This document shows positions 1 to 14,406 of a stretch of DNA of 64,000 nt, piece by piece. Made by a program: the position numbers and the translations under genes. Location: the NCBI RefSeq assembly GCF_016918785.1, contig NZ_JAFFPT010000038.1, positions 73,786-137,785 on the forward strand, in the 5' to 3' direction. Source of the stretch: Leptospira ainazelensis (GTDB taxonomy: Bacteria; Spirochaetota; Leptospiria; Leptospirales; Leptospiraceae). Positions within the stretch are counted from its first letter, which is position 1. Each line of letters begins with the position of its first letter. The notes under the pieces were generated by a model. That model saw only the letters and a program-made list of their open reading frames with translations, ran no database searches and was not told the origin of the DNA.

Positions 1-141
1 CGCCGCCGCATAGATCTGACTCTGCGAATCGTTGGGATGAACCACTTCGGGTCGAACGCAGTTTTGCGAAAGGAAAATGATTCCCATCATCCAAACAAAG
101 AAGAATGTTTTGAATTTCAGTTTTTTATTATATTCAAACAT
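1..141 (-). CDS. lipoprotein, N-terminal part only (cut by window edge)
   Basis: An open frame starts at an ATG at 141 and runs off the left edge; 47 residues are visible. The N-terminus has a basic start, a hydrophobic stretch (FFFVWMMGIIFL) and a Leptospira-type lipobox ending LSQNC, with Cys28 as the likely lipidated residue. It begins one base after the stop codon of the next lipoprotein (143-784), so the two are probably translated from one mRNA. Nothing can be said about function because the mature domain lies outside the window. Confidence 0.75.
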   Translation of the reverse strand, partial: MFEYNKKLKFKTFFFVWMMGIIFLSQNCVRPEVVHPNDSQSQIYAAA

Positions 142-142
142 A

Positions 143-784
143 TTAATTCTTTTTACCACCAACCGAAATTCCGCCCGATTCCGGCGGAGGATTGGATGTT
201 TTTTTTCCACCAACTGAGATCCCGCCCGATTCTTGGGAAGAATCCGAAGATTTCTTACTCCCAACGGAAATTCCTCCGGAGGAAGGGGAATCCGATTCCG
301 CTCCGGCCGAGGATGGATTTTTCGCGGCTTCAGCGTCTTTCTTTTGTTGTTCAAGTTTCAGTTTTTCGGCTTCTTCCCGATTTCCGATGACGTTGCCTTT
401 GACTTTCAAAACGGAAACGGTTCCCAAAGGAAACATAACGTGAGTTTCGTGCCAGACTTTGATGTTGACGATACTTCTTCCGCCCGGAACTTTTTGGACC
501 GCTTGACTAAGGGCGTAGTCGATGCTGATCGGATTTGTGATCGGAATCATACCGAATACAAAAAATGTCGAGGATTCTCCGATGGATTCTTCCAAAACGT
601 CGTAACCGGAAGTTCGAATGATCGTCGCGGAATCATAGATTCCCGGAGAACGTACTCGGCCGCCGGGAGAAAAAAGCGTGGCCCCCATACAATTCGCAAA
701 AATCGTAAGAAGGAGAATTGAAAAGATTCCGTTTCCGAAAAAACGAAAGAGCTTTTTATTTGGTTCTCTTTTTACCGGATTCAT
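143..784 (-). CDS. lipoprotein with C-terminal SGGISVGGKK repeats
   Basis: 213 residues. A type II signal peptide ends LTIFANC. The central part (about residues 45-135) contains a short segment resembling the upstream lipoprotein (NIKVWHETH here, NIRYWTDKY there), so the two look like paralogues. After a charged Lys/Glu-rich linker, the C-terminus carries three copies of SGGISVG(G/S)KK separated by seven-residue Ser/Pro-rich spacers (17-residue period). The 5' end overlaps the upstream lipoprotein gene by 29 bp and the 3' end is one base from the next gene, so this is a lipoprotein operon. Function unknown. The repeats look like a flexible exposed tail. Confidence 0.8.
   Translation of the reverse strand: MNPVKREPNKKLFRFFGNGIFSILLLTIFANCMGATLFSPGGRVRSPGIYDSATIIRTSGYDVLEESIGESSTFFVFGMIPITNPISIDYALSQAVQKVPGGRSIVNIKVWHETHVMFPLGTVSVLKVKGNVIGNREEAEKLKLEQQKKDAEAAKNPSSAGAESDSPSSGGISVGSKKSSDSSQESGGISVGGKKTSNPPPESGGISVGGKKN
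146..280 (-). repeat. in-frame 51-bp tandem repeat in a lipoprotein gene
   Basis: The last 45 residues of the lipoprotein at 143-784 are built from three SGGISVG(G/S)KK units with 7-residue spacers, a 51-base period. The spacers differ (SSDSSQE, TSNPPPE), so this is diverged, and copy number may vary between strains. Confidence 0.75.
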
Positions 785-1133
785 TGAGTTGATCCTCGAA
801 TTTTATCGCTTCCGCATTGATATGCAGTCTGTTCACGGTAATAAAAAGAAGAATGTATTTATCAGTCCAGTAACGGATGTTTATCAGCGCGTCCGCTTCT
901 TTTTCAGCTAACATCGAATTGACGAGCTTGTCGATCGGAGGTTCCGAAAGTGGAACTCCCACGATCGCCATGTCGAAGGTGTTCCAACTTTTATGACCCT
1001 CGACCGGACCGATGACCTTGTATTTGCGATCGGCGACTGGAATATTACTAGTAGCCATTCCTGCGGACGAAGTAGCGCAATTCGCAAGAATGAATAAACA
1101 AAGAATAAAAGCGAAAATCTGAAACGATCTCAT
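756..1133 (-). CDS. small lipoprotein
   Basis: About 125 residues from the ATG at 1133. An in-frame TTG at 1148 exists, but AGGCAGG lies just upstream of the ATG, which gives a normal signal peptide (MRSFQIFAFILCLFILANC) and a lipobox Cys. The mature part is acidic and mixed alpha/beta in appearance. It includes an ADALINIRYWTDKY segment similar to one in the downstream lipoprotein, so the two are probably paralogues. The gene overlaps its downstream neighbour by 29 bp. Function unknown. Confidence 0.75.
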   Translation of the reverse strand: MRSFQIFAFILCLFILANCATSSAGMATSNIPVADRKYKVIGPVEGHKSWNTFDMAIVGVPLSEPPIDKLVNSMLAEKEADALINIRYWTDKYILLFITVNRLHINAEAIKFEDQLNESGKKRTK

Positions 1134-1441
1134 GATACCTGCCTGCAACCGGGGTAAAATCAGTATCCCTTGAAAGACCGATTTTTATATAAAATCTTCC
1201 AATCGGACAATATATCTACCAGATACTATCTGCCAGATATACGAGCAAGAATAAATTCTTAACCGAAAATTACGAACCGAATTCCTTTGATAATTGTAAT
1301 CTGCATTTTTGGGAAAGAATGACAAGCTCATAGAAAAAAAGTTTCGTTTCGCGAAAAAATACGGCTCAAAAAAAGAAAAATCAGATCGAATTCAGAGGGA
1401 TTTTTGGGAACAAATTCGGAACTTGTTCGGTCCGGTGAGGG
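1134..1441. other. intergenic region
   Basis: About 300 bp between the lipoprotein operon and the end of meaB. It should carry the lipoprotein promoter. The only structure I noticed is an imperfect direct repeat, taccagatac / tgccagatat, near 1217-1240. I see no convincing gene or terminator. Confidence 0.4.
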
Positions 1442-2491
1442 TCACTTTTGATTTCGTTTTCTATATTCTTGGATCAATTTTTCGGCGGCTTGGAAGGAAC
1501 TGATTTTATGTTGGCTTACCTTGTCTTCCATTTCCTGATAGAGATTTTTCATCCGAGAATAAAAGTCTCCCATCAAATGTTCCGCAACGGTTTCTTCCAG
1601 CCAATATTTCGCCTGATCGGTTCTGCGGATCTCAAAGTATCCGTTGGACTTTAGAGTTTTCTCATATTCTAATATTTGTGTCCAGATTTCGGAGATTCCT
1701 TCCTTGGTTACGGCGGAACAGGAAAGCACCTTCGGGATCCAACCGTTTTCGTTCGAAGGAAAAAAATGAATCGCGGATTGTGTTTCGACTCGGGTGAGTT
1801 CCGCCCTTGTCCTGTTTTCTCCGTCGGCCTTGGTTACGGCGAAAAGATCCGCCATTTCCATAATTCCTCTTTTGATCCCTTGGAGTTCGTCTCCGGCGCC
1901 CGCGATCAATAAAAGCAAAAACAAATCGACCATGGAATGCACCGCTGTTTCGGATTGTCCGACTCCGACCGTTTCCACAAAGATCGTATCAAAACCCGCG
2001 GCTTCGCAGAGATAGATCGTTTCCCTTGTTTTACGCGCGACTCCTCCCAAAGAATCTCCGGAAGGAGAAGGGCGGATAAACGCGGATTCGTTTTTGGATA
2101 ACTCAAACATTCTCGTTTTGTCTCCGAGAATACTTCCTCCCGAAATTTGACTCGAAGGATCGATCGTAAGAACCGCGAGTTTTTTTCCTTGAGAGAGTAC
2201 GTGCATCCCGAAGGCTTCGATGAACGTACTCTTTCCGACTCCGGGAATTCCGGTGATCCCGATTCTTACTGAATTTCCGGAATGAGGAAGACAGGCGTCT
2301 ACGATCTTTTCTGCGAGTTCCTTGTGGGCGGGTAGAGAGCTTTCGACGAGCGTGATCGCGCGAGCAAGAATCATCTTGTTTCCGGAAAGAATTCCCTTTA
2401 CGAATTCTTCCGCCGAAGGAAGGGCCTTTCTTCGAATTCCGGTCGATCGGACTCCGCCGGAAGAAACTCCCGATGATTCTAACCCGCTCAA
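1442..2491 (-). CDS. meaB: methylmalonyl-CoA mutase-associated GTPase MeaB
   Basis: 349 residues, the usual MeaB/ArgK length. MeaB is a G3E P-loop GTPase that gates cofactor loading and protects methylmalonyl-CoA mutase. Walker A is visible as GIPGVGKST (about residues 83-91). Further family features include DPSSQISGGSILGDKTRM and the FVETVGVGQSE switch region. The gene begins 10 bp after the mutase large subunit and is the last gene of a mutA-mutB-meaB operon, which fits its chaperone role. Confidence 0.95.
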   Translation of the reverse strand: MSGLESSGVSSGGVRSTGIRRKALPSAEEFVKGILSGNKMILARAITLVESSLPAHKELAEKIVDACLPHSGNSVRIGITGIPGVGKSTFIEAFGMHVLSQGKKLAVLTIDPSSQISGGSILGDKTRMFELSKNESAFIRPSPSGDSLGGVARKTRETIYLCEAAGFDTIFVETVGVGQSETAVHSMVDLFLLLLIAGAGDELQGIKRGIMEMADLFAVTKADGENRTRAELTRVETQSAIHFFPSNENGWIPKVLSCSAVTKEGISEIWTQILEYEKTLKSNGYFEIRRTDQAKYWLEETVAEHLMGDFYSRMKNLYQEMEDKVSQHKISSFQAAEKLIQEYRKRNQK

Positions 2492-2501
2492 AAGATTCTT
2501 C

Positions 2502-6583
<4,082 letters not shown>

Positions 6584-6673
6584 TTTGAATGTTTCTCTTT
6601 TTTGAAAAGGCCCTACAAAGTTCTCTTTCTAGGGAACCTTGCAAAACCCTGGTGTAAAGTCAAAAACCCCTTC

Positions 6674-7666
6674 TCAATTTCCATTTTTGGTTTTGAGATA
6701 GTGGGGAACGGACGCTAAAATCGAAAGTGTAAGAGTTCCTACGATCACTCCTAAAGAGACAAGGATTGGGATATGAATCTCGTGTCCGAAAACGTAAGGA
6801 GAAAAAAGAGGAAGAAGAAGTTTTACTCCGACGAACGCGAGCAGAACGCTCACCCCTTTTTTGAGAAATACAAAAAGTTCCATCACACCCGAGAGCATAA
6901 AGTAGAGGGAACGAAGCCCGAGAATCGCAAAGATATTCGAAGTATAAACGATAAAGGCGTCCGTCGTGATAGAAAAGATCGCAGGAATCGAATCCAAGGC
7001 GAACATGATATCGCTGAACTCGACGACGAGCAACGTGATAAAGGTGGAAGTAAAAAGATAATTCCCGTGTTCCTTAACTACGAACTTCTCCGGGTGATGC
7101 ACGTGTGTCATAGGAAGAAATTTTTTCGCGAACTTGATGATCGGAGAAGATTCCGGATGAAAGTCTTCCTCTTCTTCCTTGTGAACATACATCTTCACGG
7201 CGGTATAAAGAAGAAGAATTCCGAAAAGATATAGGATCCAACTGAAAAGAGAAATGAGTTCGGCTCCGACAAAGATCATAAACGCGCGGAAGATCAAGGC
7301 TCCGATGATTCCCCATTTAAGAATCAGAGGTTGATACTGAGGTGTGATCCGAAACTTCTGAAAAACCATGATAAAAACAAAAAGGTTGTCCACGGAAAGA
7401 GAATATTCCAAAAGATAACCGGTGATAAATTCAAGAGCTTTTGTTTTTCCCGCTTCCGGATCGTTCGGACCGTGGTCCATGACAAGAATCAAAATACTGA
7501 ATGAAATCGCGAGACTAAACCAGAAAAGAGACCAGTAAACCGATTCTCGGAGAGGAATTTTGTGAGCTCGTTTGTTGAGAACAAAGAGATCGAGATAGAT
7601 GAGCAGTCCCAAAACCACCGTAAAAATTCCAATTAACGTCAATTCTCCGGAGTTTACTTGGTTCAT
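6674..7666 (-). CDS. TerC family integral membrane protein
   Basis: 330 residues with about nine hydrophobic segments. TerC/Alx proteins are inner-membrane proteins linked to tellurite resistance and to Mn2+ homeostasis or metalation of exported proteins. Family signatures include ESVYWSLFWFSLAISF, EYSLSVDNLFVF with the conserved SVDN acidic site, and FSDIMFALDSIPAIF. The first and third acidic clusters lie in membrane segments and are thought to bind metal. Divergent from the next gene, with overlapping 5' ends if the longer start of that gene is used. Confidence 0.9.
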   Translation of the reverse strand: MNQVNSGELTLIGIFTVVLGLLIYLDLFVLNKRAHKIPLRESVYWSLFWFSLAISFSILILVMDHGPNDPEAGKTKALEFITGYLLEYSLSVDNLFVFIMVFQKFRITPQYQPLILKWGIIGALIFRAFMIFVGAELISLFSWILYLFGILLLYTAVKMYVHKEEEEDFHPESSPIIKFAKKFLPMTHVHHPEKFVVKEHGNYLFTSTFITLLVVEFSDIMFALDSIPAIFSITTDAFIVYTSNIFAILGLRSLYFMLSGVMELFVFLKKGVSVLLAFVGVKLLLPLFSPYVFGHEIHIPILVSLGVIVGTLTLSILASVPHYLKTKNGN

Positions 7667-7753
7667 TTATCCCTCTTGATTTTTCCGATTCTGGATGACA
7701 GAATCCAGGCTCTGTACAAAATTACAATCCCAATTCCCAAGAAGAAGGTTCAG

Positions 7754-8380
<627 letters not shown>

Positions 8381-8442
8381 ATAATTATTGATTCAGTCTG
8401 TAACTTCACTAAGATAGCAAAGAAATCGGGAGAATCTTTATT

Positions 8443-9300
8443 ATGAATATTAAACCCTTAAAAGAAACTACATTTTTAGAAGCGGTCGCCGCCGCGATTC
8501 AACACGAAAAGGATTACTTCGAGTTTTATATGAGCACGTATGAAAAGCTTCCTCCCGGAAATACGAAAGAGCTTTTCGAAAGACTCGCCGAAGAAGTGGA
8601 CGATCATATCAAATTTATTACGGAATTGTACGAACAAGCCGAAGGTTCCGAACTTCCGAATTTAAAACAGCTCACCGCGATTCATAAGTTTCACGATTCT
8701 ACTCTTCAGAGAATGATGAACAAGGTGGAGAGAACGATCTCCGGTCCGGGAAGTAAGGACGCTCACGAAGCTCTGGAACTCGCGATCCGGGAAGCGGAAA
8801 ACAGCGTTTCTTTTTATGAAAAACTCGCGAACAAGTTCGAAGACGTAAATATCAAATCCCTTTTCACAAAACTTAAGGATTACAATCATAACTACCAGTC
8901 GCTTCTCGAAACTGAATTGAACGGCCTGGATCAATCCGGGTCCGGACAACAAGGAACCTTCTTCTGGGATGAACAGGCGGAAGAGGTCGCAAAAGCTGAA
9001 ACAAAACCTGCGAAAAGTTCTGCGGACCCGGCTCCAAAAAAACCAAAGGCTCCCGTTGCAAAACCAACCCCGGTCGTAAAACCGGCTGCAACTGCGAAAA
9101 AAACGGCAACTCCCGCTCCCAAAAAAGCGGAGAGTAAACCCGTAGCCAAAAAGGCCGCGCCTAAGAAAAAAGCCGCCGTGAAAAAGTCTTCACCGAAACC
9201 GAAAAAGACGGTTAAGAAGTCCGTTCCTAAAAAAGCGGCTCCGAAAAAAAAGGTAGCTCCCAAAAAGAAAGCGGCGACGAAGGCTAAGAAAAAAAGGTAA
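8443..9300 (+). CDS. ferritin-like four-helix protein with Lys/Ala/Pro-rich H1-like tail
   Basis: 285 residues, with GGGAG at a good distance before the ATG. Residues 1 to about 165 form a predicted all-helical ferritin/rubrerythrin-like bundle with QHEKDYFEFY, EEVDDHIKF and AIREAENSVSFYEK, which place Glu and His residues as in diiron proteins. The last ligand helix is imperfect (KDYNHNYQ). Residues from about 185 to the end are low-complexity Lys/Ala/Pro resembling histone H1 or mycobacterial HupB tails (units like KKAAPKKK). The tail suggests nucleic-acid binding and so a role in iron or oxidative protection of DNA, which is inference. Confidence 0.8.
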   Translation: MNIKPLKETTFLEAVAAAIQHEKDYFEFYMSTYEKLPPGNTKELFERLAEEVDDHIKFITELYEQAEGSELPNLKQLTAIHKFHDSTLQRMMNKVERTISGPGSKDAHEALELAIREAENSVSFYEKLANKFEDVNIKSLFTKLKDYNHNYQSLLETELNGLDQSGSGQQGTFFWDEQAEEVAKAETKPAKSSADPAPKKPKAPVAKPTPVVKPAATAKKTATPAPKKAESKPVAKKAAPKKKAAVKKSSPKPKKTVKKSVPKKAAPKKKVAPKKKAATKAKKKR

Positions 9301-9308
9301 CCGTAAGA

Positions 9309-10466
<1,158 letters not shown>

Positions 10467-10618
10467 AAATAAAAGTTTGTCCAGAGACCTAAAATGTAGG
10501 AGCTGTAACAAAAAATTCCTATCAGCGCTTAATTTCGAACTCTGAAATAAAAAGACCTTTTTATCTCGTAGAACTTCAAACAAAAAGAAAACGGAATTCT
10601 TCGGAAGTTACAATTTCA

Positions 10619-11569
10619 TTGGCGACAAACAAATTTCAAAAAATCAGCGAGGTAGGAACTTTACTGTTCCCGGTCTGGGTATTGACCGGTTCGACTCTTT
10701 CCTTCTTTTATCCGCATTGGTTTACCTGGTTCACGGGCCCGTGGATCACATACGGACTCGGAGCGACGATGCTCGGAATGGGAATCACACTTTTACCCCA
10801 GGATTTCAAAGACGTTTTCAAAACCCCGATTCCGGTCTTTGCAGGGGTTATCCTTCAATATACGGTGATGCCATTGTCCGGGTGGGGAATCGGAATTCTT
10901 CTCGACTTGCCTTTGCCTCTCGCAACCGGTCTCGTCGTGGTATCCTGTTGTCCCGGAGGTGTTGCGTCTAACGTGATCACATATCTCGCAAAAGGAGATC
11001 TGGCTCTTTCCGTTTCCATGACGGCGACCTCCACAGTTCTTTCCGTCTTTATGACTCCCTTGCTTACCTTGTTTTTGATCGGGCAGGGAGTAAAAACTTC
11101 CGCGGGCGGCCTTTTTTTTGATACGTTTCAAGTCGTGATTTTTCCGGTCGCTTTGGGAGTATTTCTGAATTCTTATCTGCCTAAAATATCTAAAAAAATC
11201 CAAGTTGTTTCCCCCTTGGTAGCGGTCATTTTGATTACGATGATCGTGTCCTCGATCCTCGGATCCGGAAGAGAAAAAATTCTTCAGTCTGCGGGAATTT
11301 TGATCTTGGGGGTTGTGAGTTTGCACGTTTCCGGATTTTTCTTTGGTTATTTGTTTTCTTGGATTCTTATCAAAAATCGAAAATCCGCAAGAACCATTTC
11401 CATCGAAGTCGGAATGCAAAACTCCGGTTTAGGAGTGGTTCTTTCGCGGAATAACTTTTCGGATCCGTTAGTCGCCATTCCGGCGGCTATTTCGAGTTTG
11501 GTCCATTCCCTTATCGGAAGTATACTCGCGGCTTACTGGAGAAGATCGAATCCGGAAGAAAAGAAATGA
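10619..11569 (+). CDS. bile acid:sodium symporter (BASS) family transporter
   Basis: 316 residues with about ten hydrophobic segments. It starts at TTG with GGAAG about 11 bases upstream. The family core is VVSCCPGGVASNVITYLAKGD, a GG-containing crossover motif, followed by the substrate/Na+ site helices and RTISIEVGMQNSGLG, a very typical BASS signature. Members import organic anions (bile acids, pyruvate, pantoate and others); the substrate here cannot be told from sequence. Confidence 0.92.
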   Translation: MATNKFQKISEVGTLLFPVWVLTGSTLSFFYPHWFTWFTGPWITYGLGATMLGMGITLLPQDFKDVFKTPIPVFAGVILQYTVMPLSGWGIGILLDLPLPLATGLVVVSCCPGGVASNVITYLAKGDLALSVSMTATSTVLSVFMTPLLTLFLIGQGVKTSAGGLFFDTFQVVIFPVALGVFLNSYLPKISKKIQVVSPLVAVILITMIVSSILGSGREKILQSAGILILGVVSLHVSGFFFGYLFSWILIKNRKSARTISIEVGMQNSGLGVVLSRNNFSDPLVAIPAAISSLVHSLIGSILAAYWRRSNPEEKK

Positions 11570-11933
11570 TTGTCTTGTCTCAAGGAATCGATCGGATCGA
11601 CTGCTTCGGATGAGGGTCCTCTTTTAAAATCAAATTCTCAACCTAAGAAGAATTCAGCTCGTTTGAAGTCGAACGATCAACGATCGAGAAGAATATCTTT
11701 TACTAAGGACTTCGCTTAACAAAAAACTGAGTTCTTTCTCCGTGACTTGCAGTTCATTCTCACCCGTTCCACAAACTGTCGTCTTCTCGGCGTCGGGAAC
11801 TTCGCTTCCTTCTTTATAAACTAAAAAAACATTACAAATGTCATGAAATACAATTCCGATCTATGACAGATGAGAGTTGAAAATGCTCCCGTAAAAAGGT
11901 TATAATGATGTTAGATAGGACATTGAAAAAGCC
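11570..11933. other. intergenic region
   Basis: About 360 bp after the BASS transporter. It contains stop codons in all frames, a GATCGGATCG-type local repeat, and no gene or clear terminator that I can support. Confidence 0.4.
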
Positions 11934-12179
11934 ATGAATAGAATGAGCCAAATCGCGGTTCTACTGCTGTTTGCTGGATTCAATACAAACGCGGGCAGCC
12001 CGGAAATCAAAAAACGTTCGATCGAGAATCAAATTAAAACCGCTCCGCAAAATCCGACAAACGGTTTTTTTTCCGCAAACGAAGACGTTCTCCGAATCGT
12101 ACGAACGCAGTCGAACAACGACTCGCGATCCGAAAAAAGAAACTGTGTTTTCTGTCATTCCGGATCGGAGAAAATTTGA
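11934..12179 (+). CDS. possible small secreted protein with a CxxCH motif
   Basis: 81 residues. The N-terminus looks like a type I signal peptide (MNRMSQIAVLLLFAGFNTNAG), followed by a polar region and a C-terminal CVFCHSG, which is a CxxCH c-type heme attachment motif. No Met or other heme ligand domain follows because the frame ends seven residues later. It could be a minimal heme-binding peptide, a decayed cytochrome c fragment or a chance frame. The Shine-Dalgarno is weak. It is convergent with the regulator downstream. Confidence 0.3.
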   Translation: MNRMSQIAVLLLFAGFNTNAGSPEIKKRSIENQIKTAPQNPTNGFFSANEDVLRIVRTQSNNDSRSEKRNCVFCHSGSEKI

Positions 12180-12275
12180 AACCAAATTCCGTCAAAACTC
12201 GCACTACGTTTCAAAGTAAAAATCACAGGGAATCCAGTTCTCGTTTTAAAATCCGTTCGAACCGGCTTCTCCGGA

Positions 12276-13406
12276 TTAAAGTATTTTCCCGTTTTCTATC
12301 CGCTTTGAAAGAAAGATGGTCAACCTTTGCAGCTGATCCTTGGAAGTGGATTTGGATTCCGGTAAAACTTTGGCGTAAATATTCTTCAGGTGATTTCTCA
12401 AAGTACCGTTTGAAACGTTCAGAATCAGTTGGATGAAAGTTCGACTGTGACCCGCCTCTATGAGTTCGCAGATTCGAATCTCCTGTTTAGAAAGCCCGTA
12501 ACCATCCAAACCCAAATTCGGAACCGATATGAGTTCTTCGGTTTTGTAAGAATGGAAAAGAAGAAATGCCATAAACGAACACGCGCTAAACGATGATATC
12601 GCAGCGACGTAAATCTCCCGGAACGGAACGGATTTAAGAATCGACCAAAAAAACATTCCGATCGTAACTCCGATCGCGATCGAGATAAGAATGTTTGCGC
12701 CGATTCTAAACAGACTTGGTCTTCCCGCGTTGTATCGATTCAAATAAACGGAAAGAATCACCGAAAGAGCGGCGTCCGCCACCGGATGCAGGGGAGGAAA
12801 ATCCATTCCATACAAGGGCAGAAAATTCGTAAAAAGTGCGGACCACCAGAAAAGAAACACACCCACAAAAAACCGCTTTTCAAAGAAGACGTTCCACTGC
12901 ACGGGTCTTAGAAAAAAGTAGATACAAACACACATCGAAAGGACGTGAATCCCGATCCCGATTGTGCCGCCGATCGGAGAAACGAGCGGCGCCAAACCGA
13001 ACGAAAACGATTTAAAACCCGCAATAAAAACCCGGGGAAAAGAGGCGCAGAGAAAATCGAAAACGAGAGCGATCACAAAAACAAAAATCGTAAACCGATT
13101 TAGAATTTTTCTCCCCGTACAAAAACTTGCCATCCCGACAAGCACCGGGGAAAGGATAAAAAAAGAATGGCACTGAAAAATCCACCAAGCCAATCCTAAC
13201 TCTTCCGTGGAAGCGGTACACAGCGCGGCGGTTGAAGCATTCTGAACCCCGATCGCGAGATAAAAAACCGTCATCAGTTTGTGAAATCGGTGATCCCGAC
13301 CGATATTTTCGATCAAACAGCTCACGTTCGCAAGAGCTGCCATAATCGGTACTATGAAAAAAATTTCCAAAACAAGTCCATTTTGAGCCCCTGAGAATTT
13401 GGGCAA
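12276..13406 (-). CDS. membrane-bound LuxR-type transcriptional regulator
   Basis: 376 residues, probably from a TTG; no better ATG is near. The first 270 residues contain about seven to eight hydrophobic helices. The C-terminal 75 residues form a LuxR/NarL helix-turn-helix: LSKQEIRICELIEAGHS (first helices) and NGTLRNHLKNIYAKV (recognition helix region). There is no receiver or kinase domain, so this should be a one-component system in which the membrane domain senses a signal and the tethered HTH binds DNA. The target is unknown. Confidence 0.8.
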   Translation of the reverse strand: MPKFSGAQNGLVLEIFFIVPIMAALANVSCLIENIGRDHRFHKLMTVFYLAIGVQNASTAALCTASTEELGLAWWIFQCHSFFILSPVLVGMASFCTGRKILNRFTIFVFVIALVFDFLCASFPRVFIAGFKSFSFGLAPLVSPIGGTIGIGIHVLSMCVCIYFFLRPVQWNVFFEKRFFVGVFLFWWSALFTNFLPLYGMDFPPLHPVADAALSVILSVYLNRYNAGRPSLFRIGANILISIAIGVTIGMFFWSILKSVPFREIYVAAISSFSACSFMAFLLFHSYKTEELISVPNLGLDGYGLSKQEIRICELIEAGHSRTFIQLILNVSNGTLRNHLKNIYAKVLPESKSTSKDQLQRLTIFLSKRIENGKIL

Positions 13407-13649
13407 ACGAAATCGAAAAAAACTACGTCTCGATTCTAATCTTCATTTTACAACAAATTTCTCGTCCTTTTTCGAGAATTTAATCTAATCCTCCTTGATT
13501 TTTAAGCCCTTTCTCTTTTTCTAGCAGAATACAACCTCCAGTACGACATTTTCAGGACTTAAGAACCAAATTTTAAATCAAATTGGACTGATCATCCGGG
13601 ATTTTCCGTCTTACTATGAGGAATTTATTGAAATCGAGACAGTAGCGCC

Positions 13650-13814
13650 ATGAGAGAAATTATCAAGCTCGTTTGTCAGGAACCGGGTTGTTCAAAGGGA
13701 AAGAGTACTTATCTCCTTACTAAGAACAAAAAGGCTAAAACCGAAAAACTGGTAACTAAAAAATTCTGCAAATTTTGCAGAAAACACACCGAATACAAGG
13801 AAACTAAGGTCTAA
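13650..13814 (+). CDS. rpmG: 50S ribosomal protein L33
   Basis: 54 residues, identified by reading the short frame directly: MREIIKLVCQEPGCSKGKST at the N-terminus and a CKFCRKHTEYKE C-terminus, typical of L33. It has two cysteine pairs, Cys9/Cys14 (spacing of four rather than two) and Cys40/Cys43, so it is the zinc-binding C+ form, although the first knuckle is wider than usual. It lies 18 bp upstream of the dksA-like gene and is probably co-transcribed with it. L33 genes are often single or with other translation genes, so this pairing is notable. Confidence 0.93.
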   Translation: MREIIKLVCQEPGCSKGKSTYLLTKNKKAKTEKLVTKKFCKFCRKHTEYKETKV

Positions 13815-13832
13815 GATTTCCAGGAAATAGGT

Positions 13833-14291
13833 ATGACTGCAAAAAAACCAGCACCCGCGTACGACAAAAAAGCTCTTCAAGAAATCAAAGAGCTTCTCCT
13901 AGAGAAAAAAAATACTCTCTTGGAAAAGTACGCCCACTGGGAAGATAACAGTAAACCTTCCGGCCTAAAAGAAATGGGAGATATAGCCGATATCGCTTCC
14001 GAGATCAACGAAGAGACCCTGAGTTCGGTTCTTTCCGAAGCGGAAATCGAAACGATCCGTGAAATTGACGTCGCTTTAGACAAAATCGAAGACGGAACCT
14101 ACGGAATCTGCGAAGGAACCGGAAAAAAAATTCCAATCGCACGTCTCAAAGCAATTCCTTGGACTCGTTATACCGTTGAATTTGCAGAAACTCTTTCCAG
14201 AGGGAAGGGTGGTTTTATGCGCAAAAGCAACGCCGGCAGCCTCACTGGCGCCTATAAAATTCCTACCGACATGGATTCGATGGACGACTGA
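13833..14291 (+). CDS. dksA: DksA/TraR family RNA-polymerase-binding protein lacking the zinc site
   Basis: 152 residues; AGGAAATAGG sits just before the ATG. DksA enters the RNA polymerase secondary channel and works with ppGpp. The coiled-coil tip carries DIADIA, matching the DxA tip essential in E. coli DksA (Asp53, Ala55 here). The zinc-finger region keeps YGICEGTGKKIPIARLKAIP but only Cys93 of the four cysteines remains; the others are Thr or other residues. This resembles cysteine-poor DksA forms that act under zinc limitation or oxidation. Confidence 0.88.
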   Translation: MTAKKPAPAYDKKALQEIKELLLEKKNTLLEKYAHWEDNSKPSGLKEMGDIADIASEINEETLSSVLSEAEIETIREIDVALDKIEDGTYGICEGTGKKIPIARLKAIPWTRYTVEFAETLSRGKGGFMRKSNAGSLTGAYKIPTDMDSMDD

Positions 14292-14353
14292 TTCGTCTCT
14301 CGTTCTTTCCATTTTCACTCTTTATACTTTCCCAAACCTTATTTTTTTATAAA

Positions 14354-14406
14354 AGAAGAATTCCATCCGTCCGAACCGGCAAATGTAGCTCTTTAGGAAT
14401 TCTTCT
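14354..14406. repeat. 11-bp perfect inverted repeat
   Basis: AGAAGAATTCC at 14354-14364 is repeated in inverse at 14396-14406 with a 31-base loop, between dksA and the next gene. It could be a weak stem downstream of dksA, but no T-tract follows, so I do not call it a terminator. Confidence 0.4.

Noticed and set aside
10793..11419. Open frame of 208 residues on the minus strand
   Set aside because: Antisense to the BASS transporter; composition rich in His, Arg, Asn and Lys as expected for a shadow frame.
11570..12275. tRNA or other RNA gene
   Set aside because: No cloverleaf, T-loop or CCA end was found here or in the other intergenic gaps.
13583..13617. A TTGGAC/TACTAT promoter for rpmG
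   Set aside because: The spacer is about 23 bases, too long for a standard promoter.
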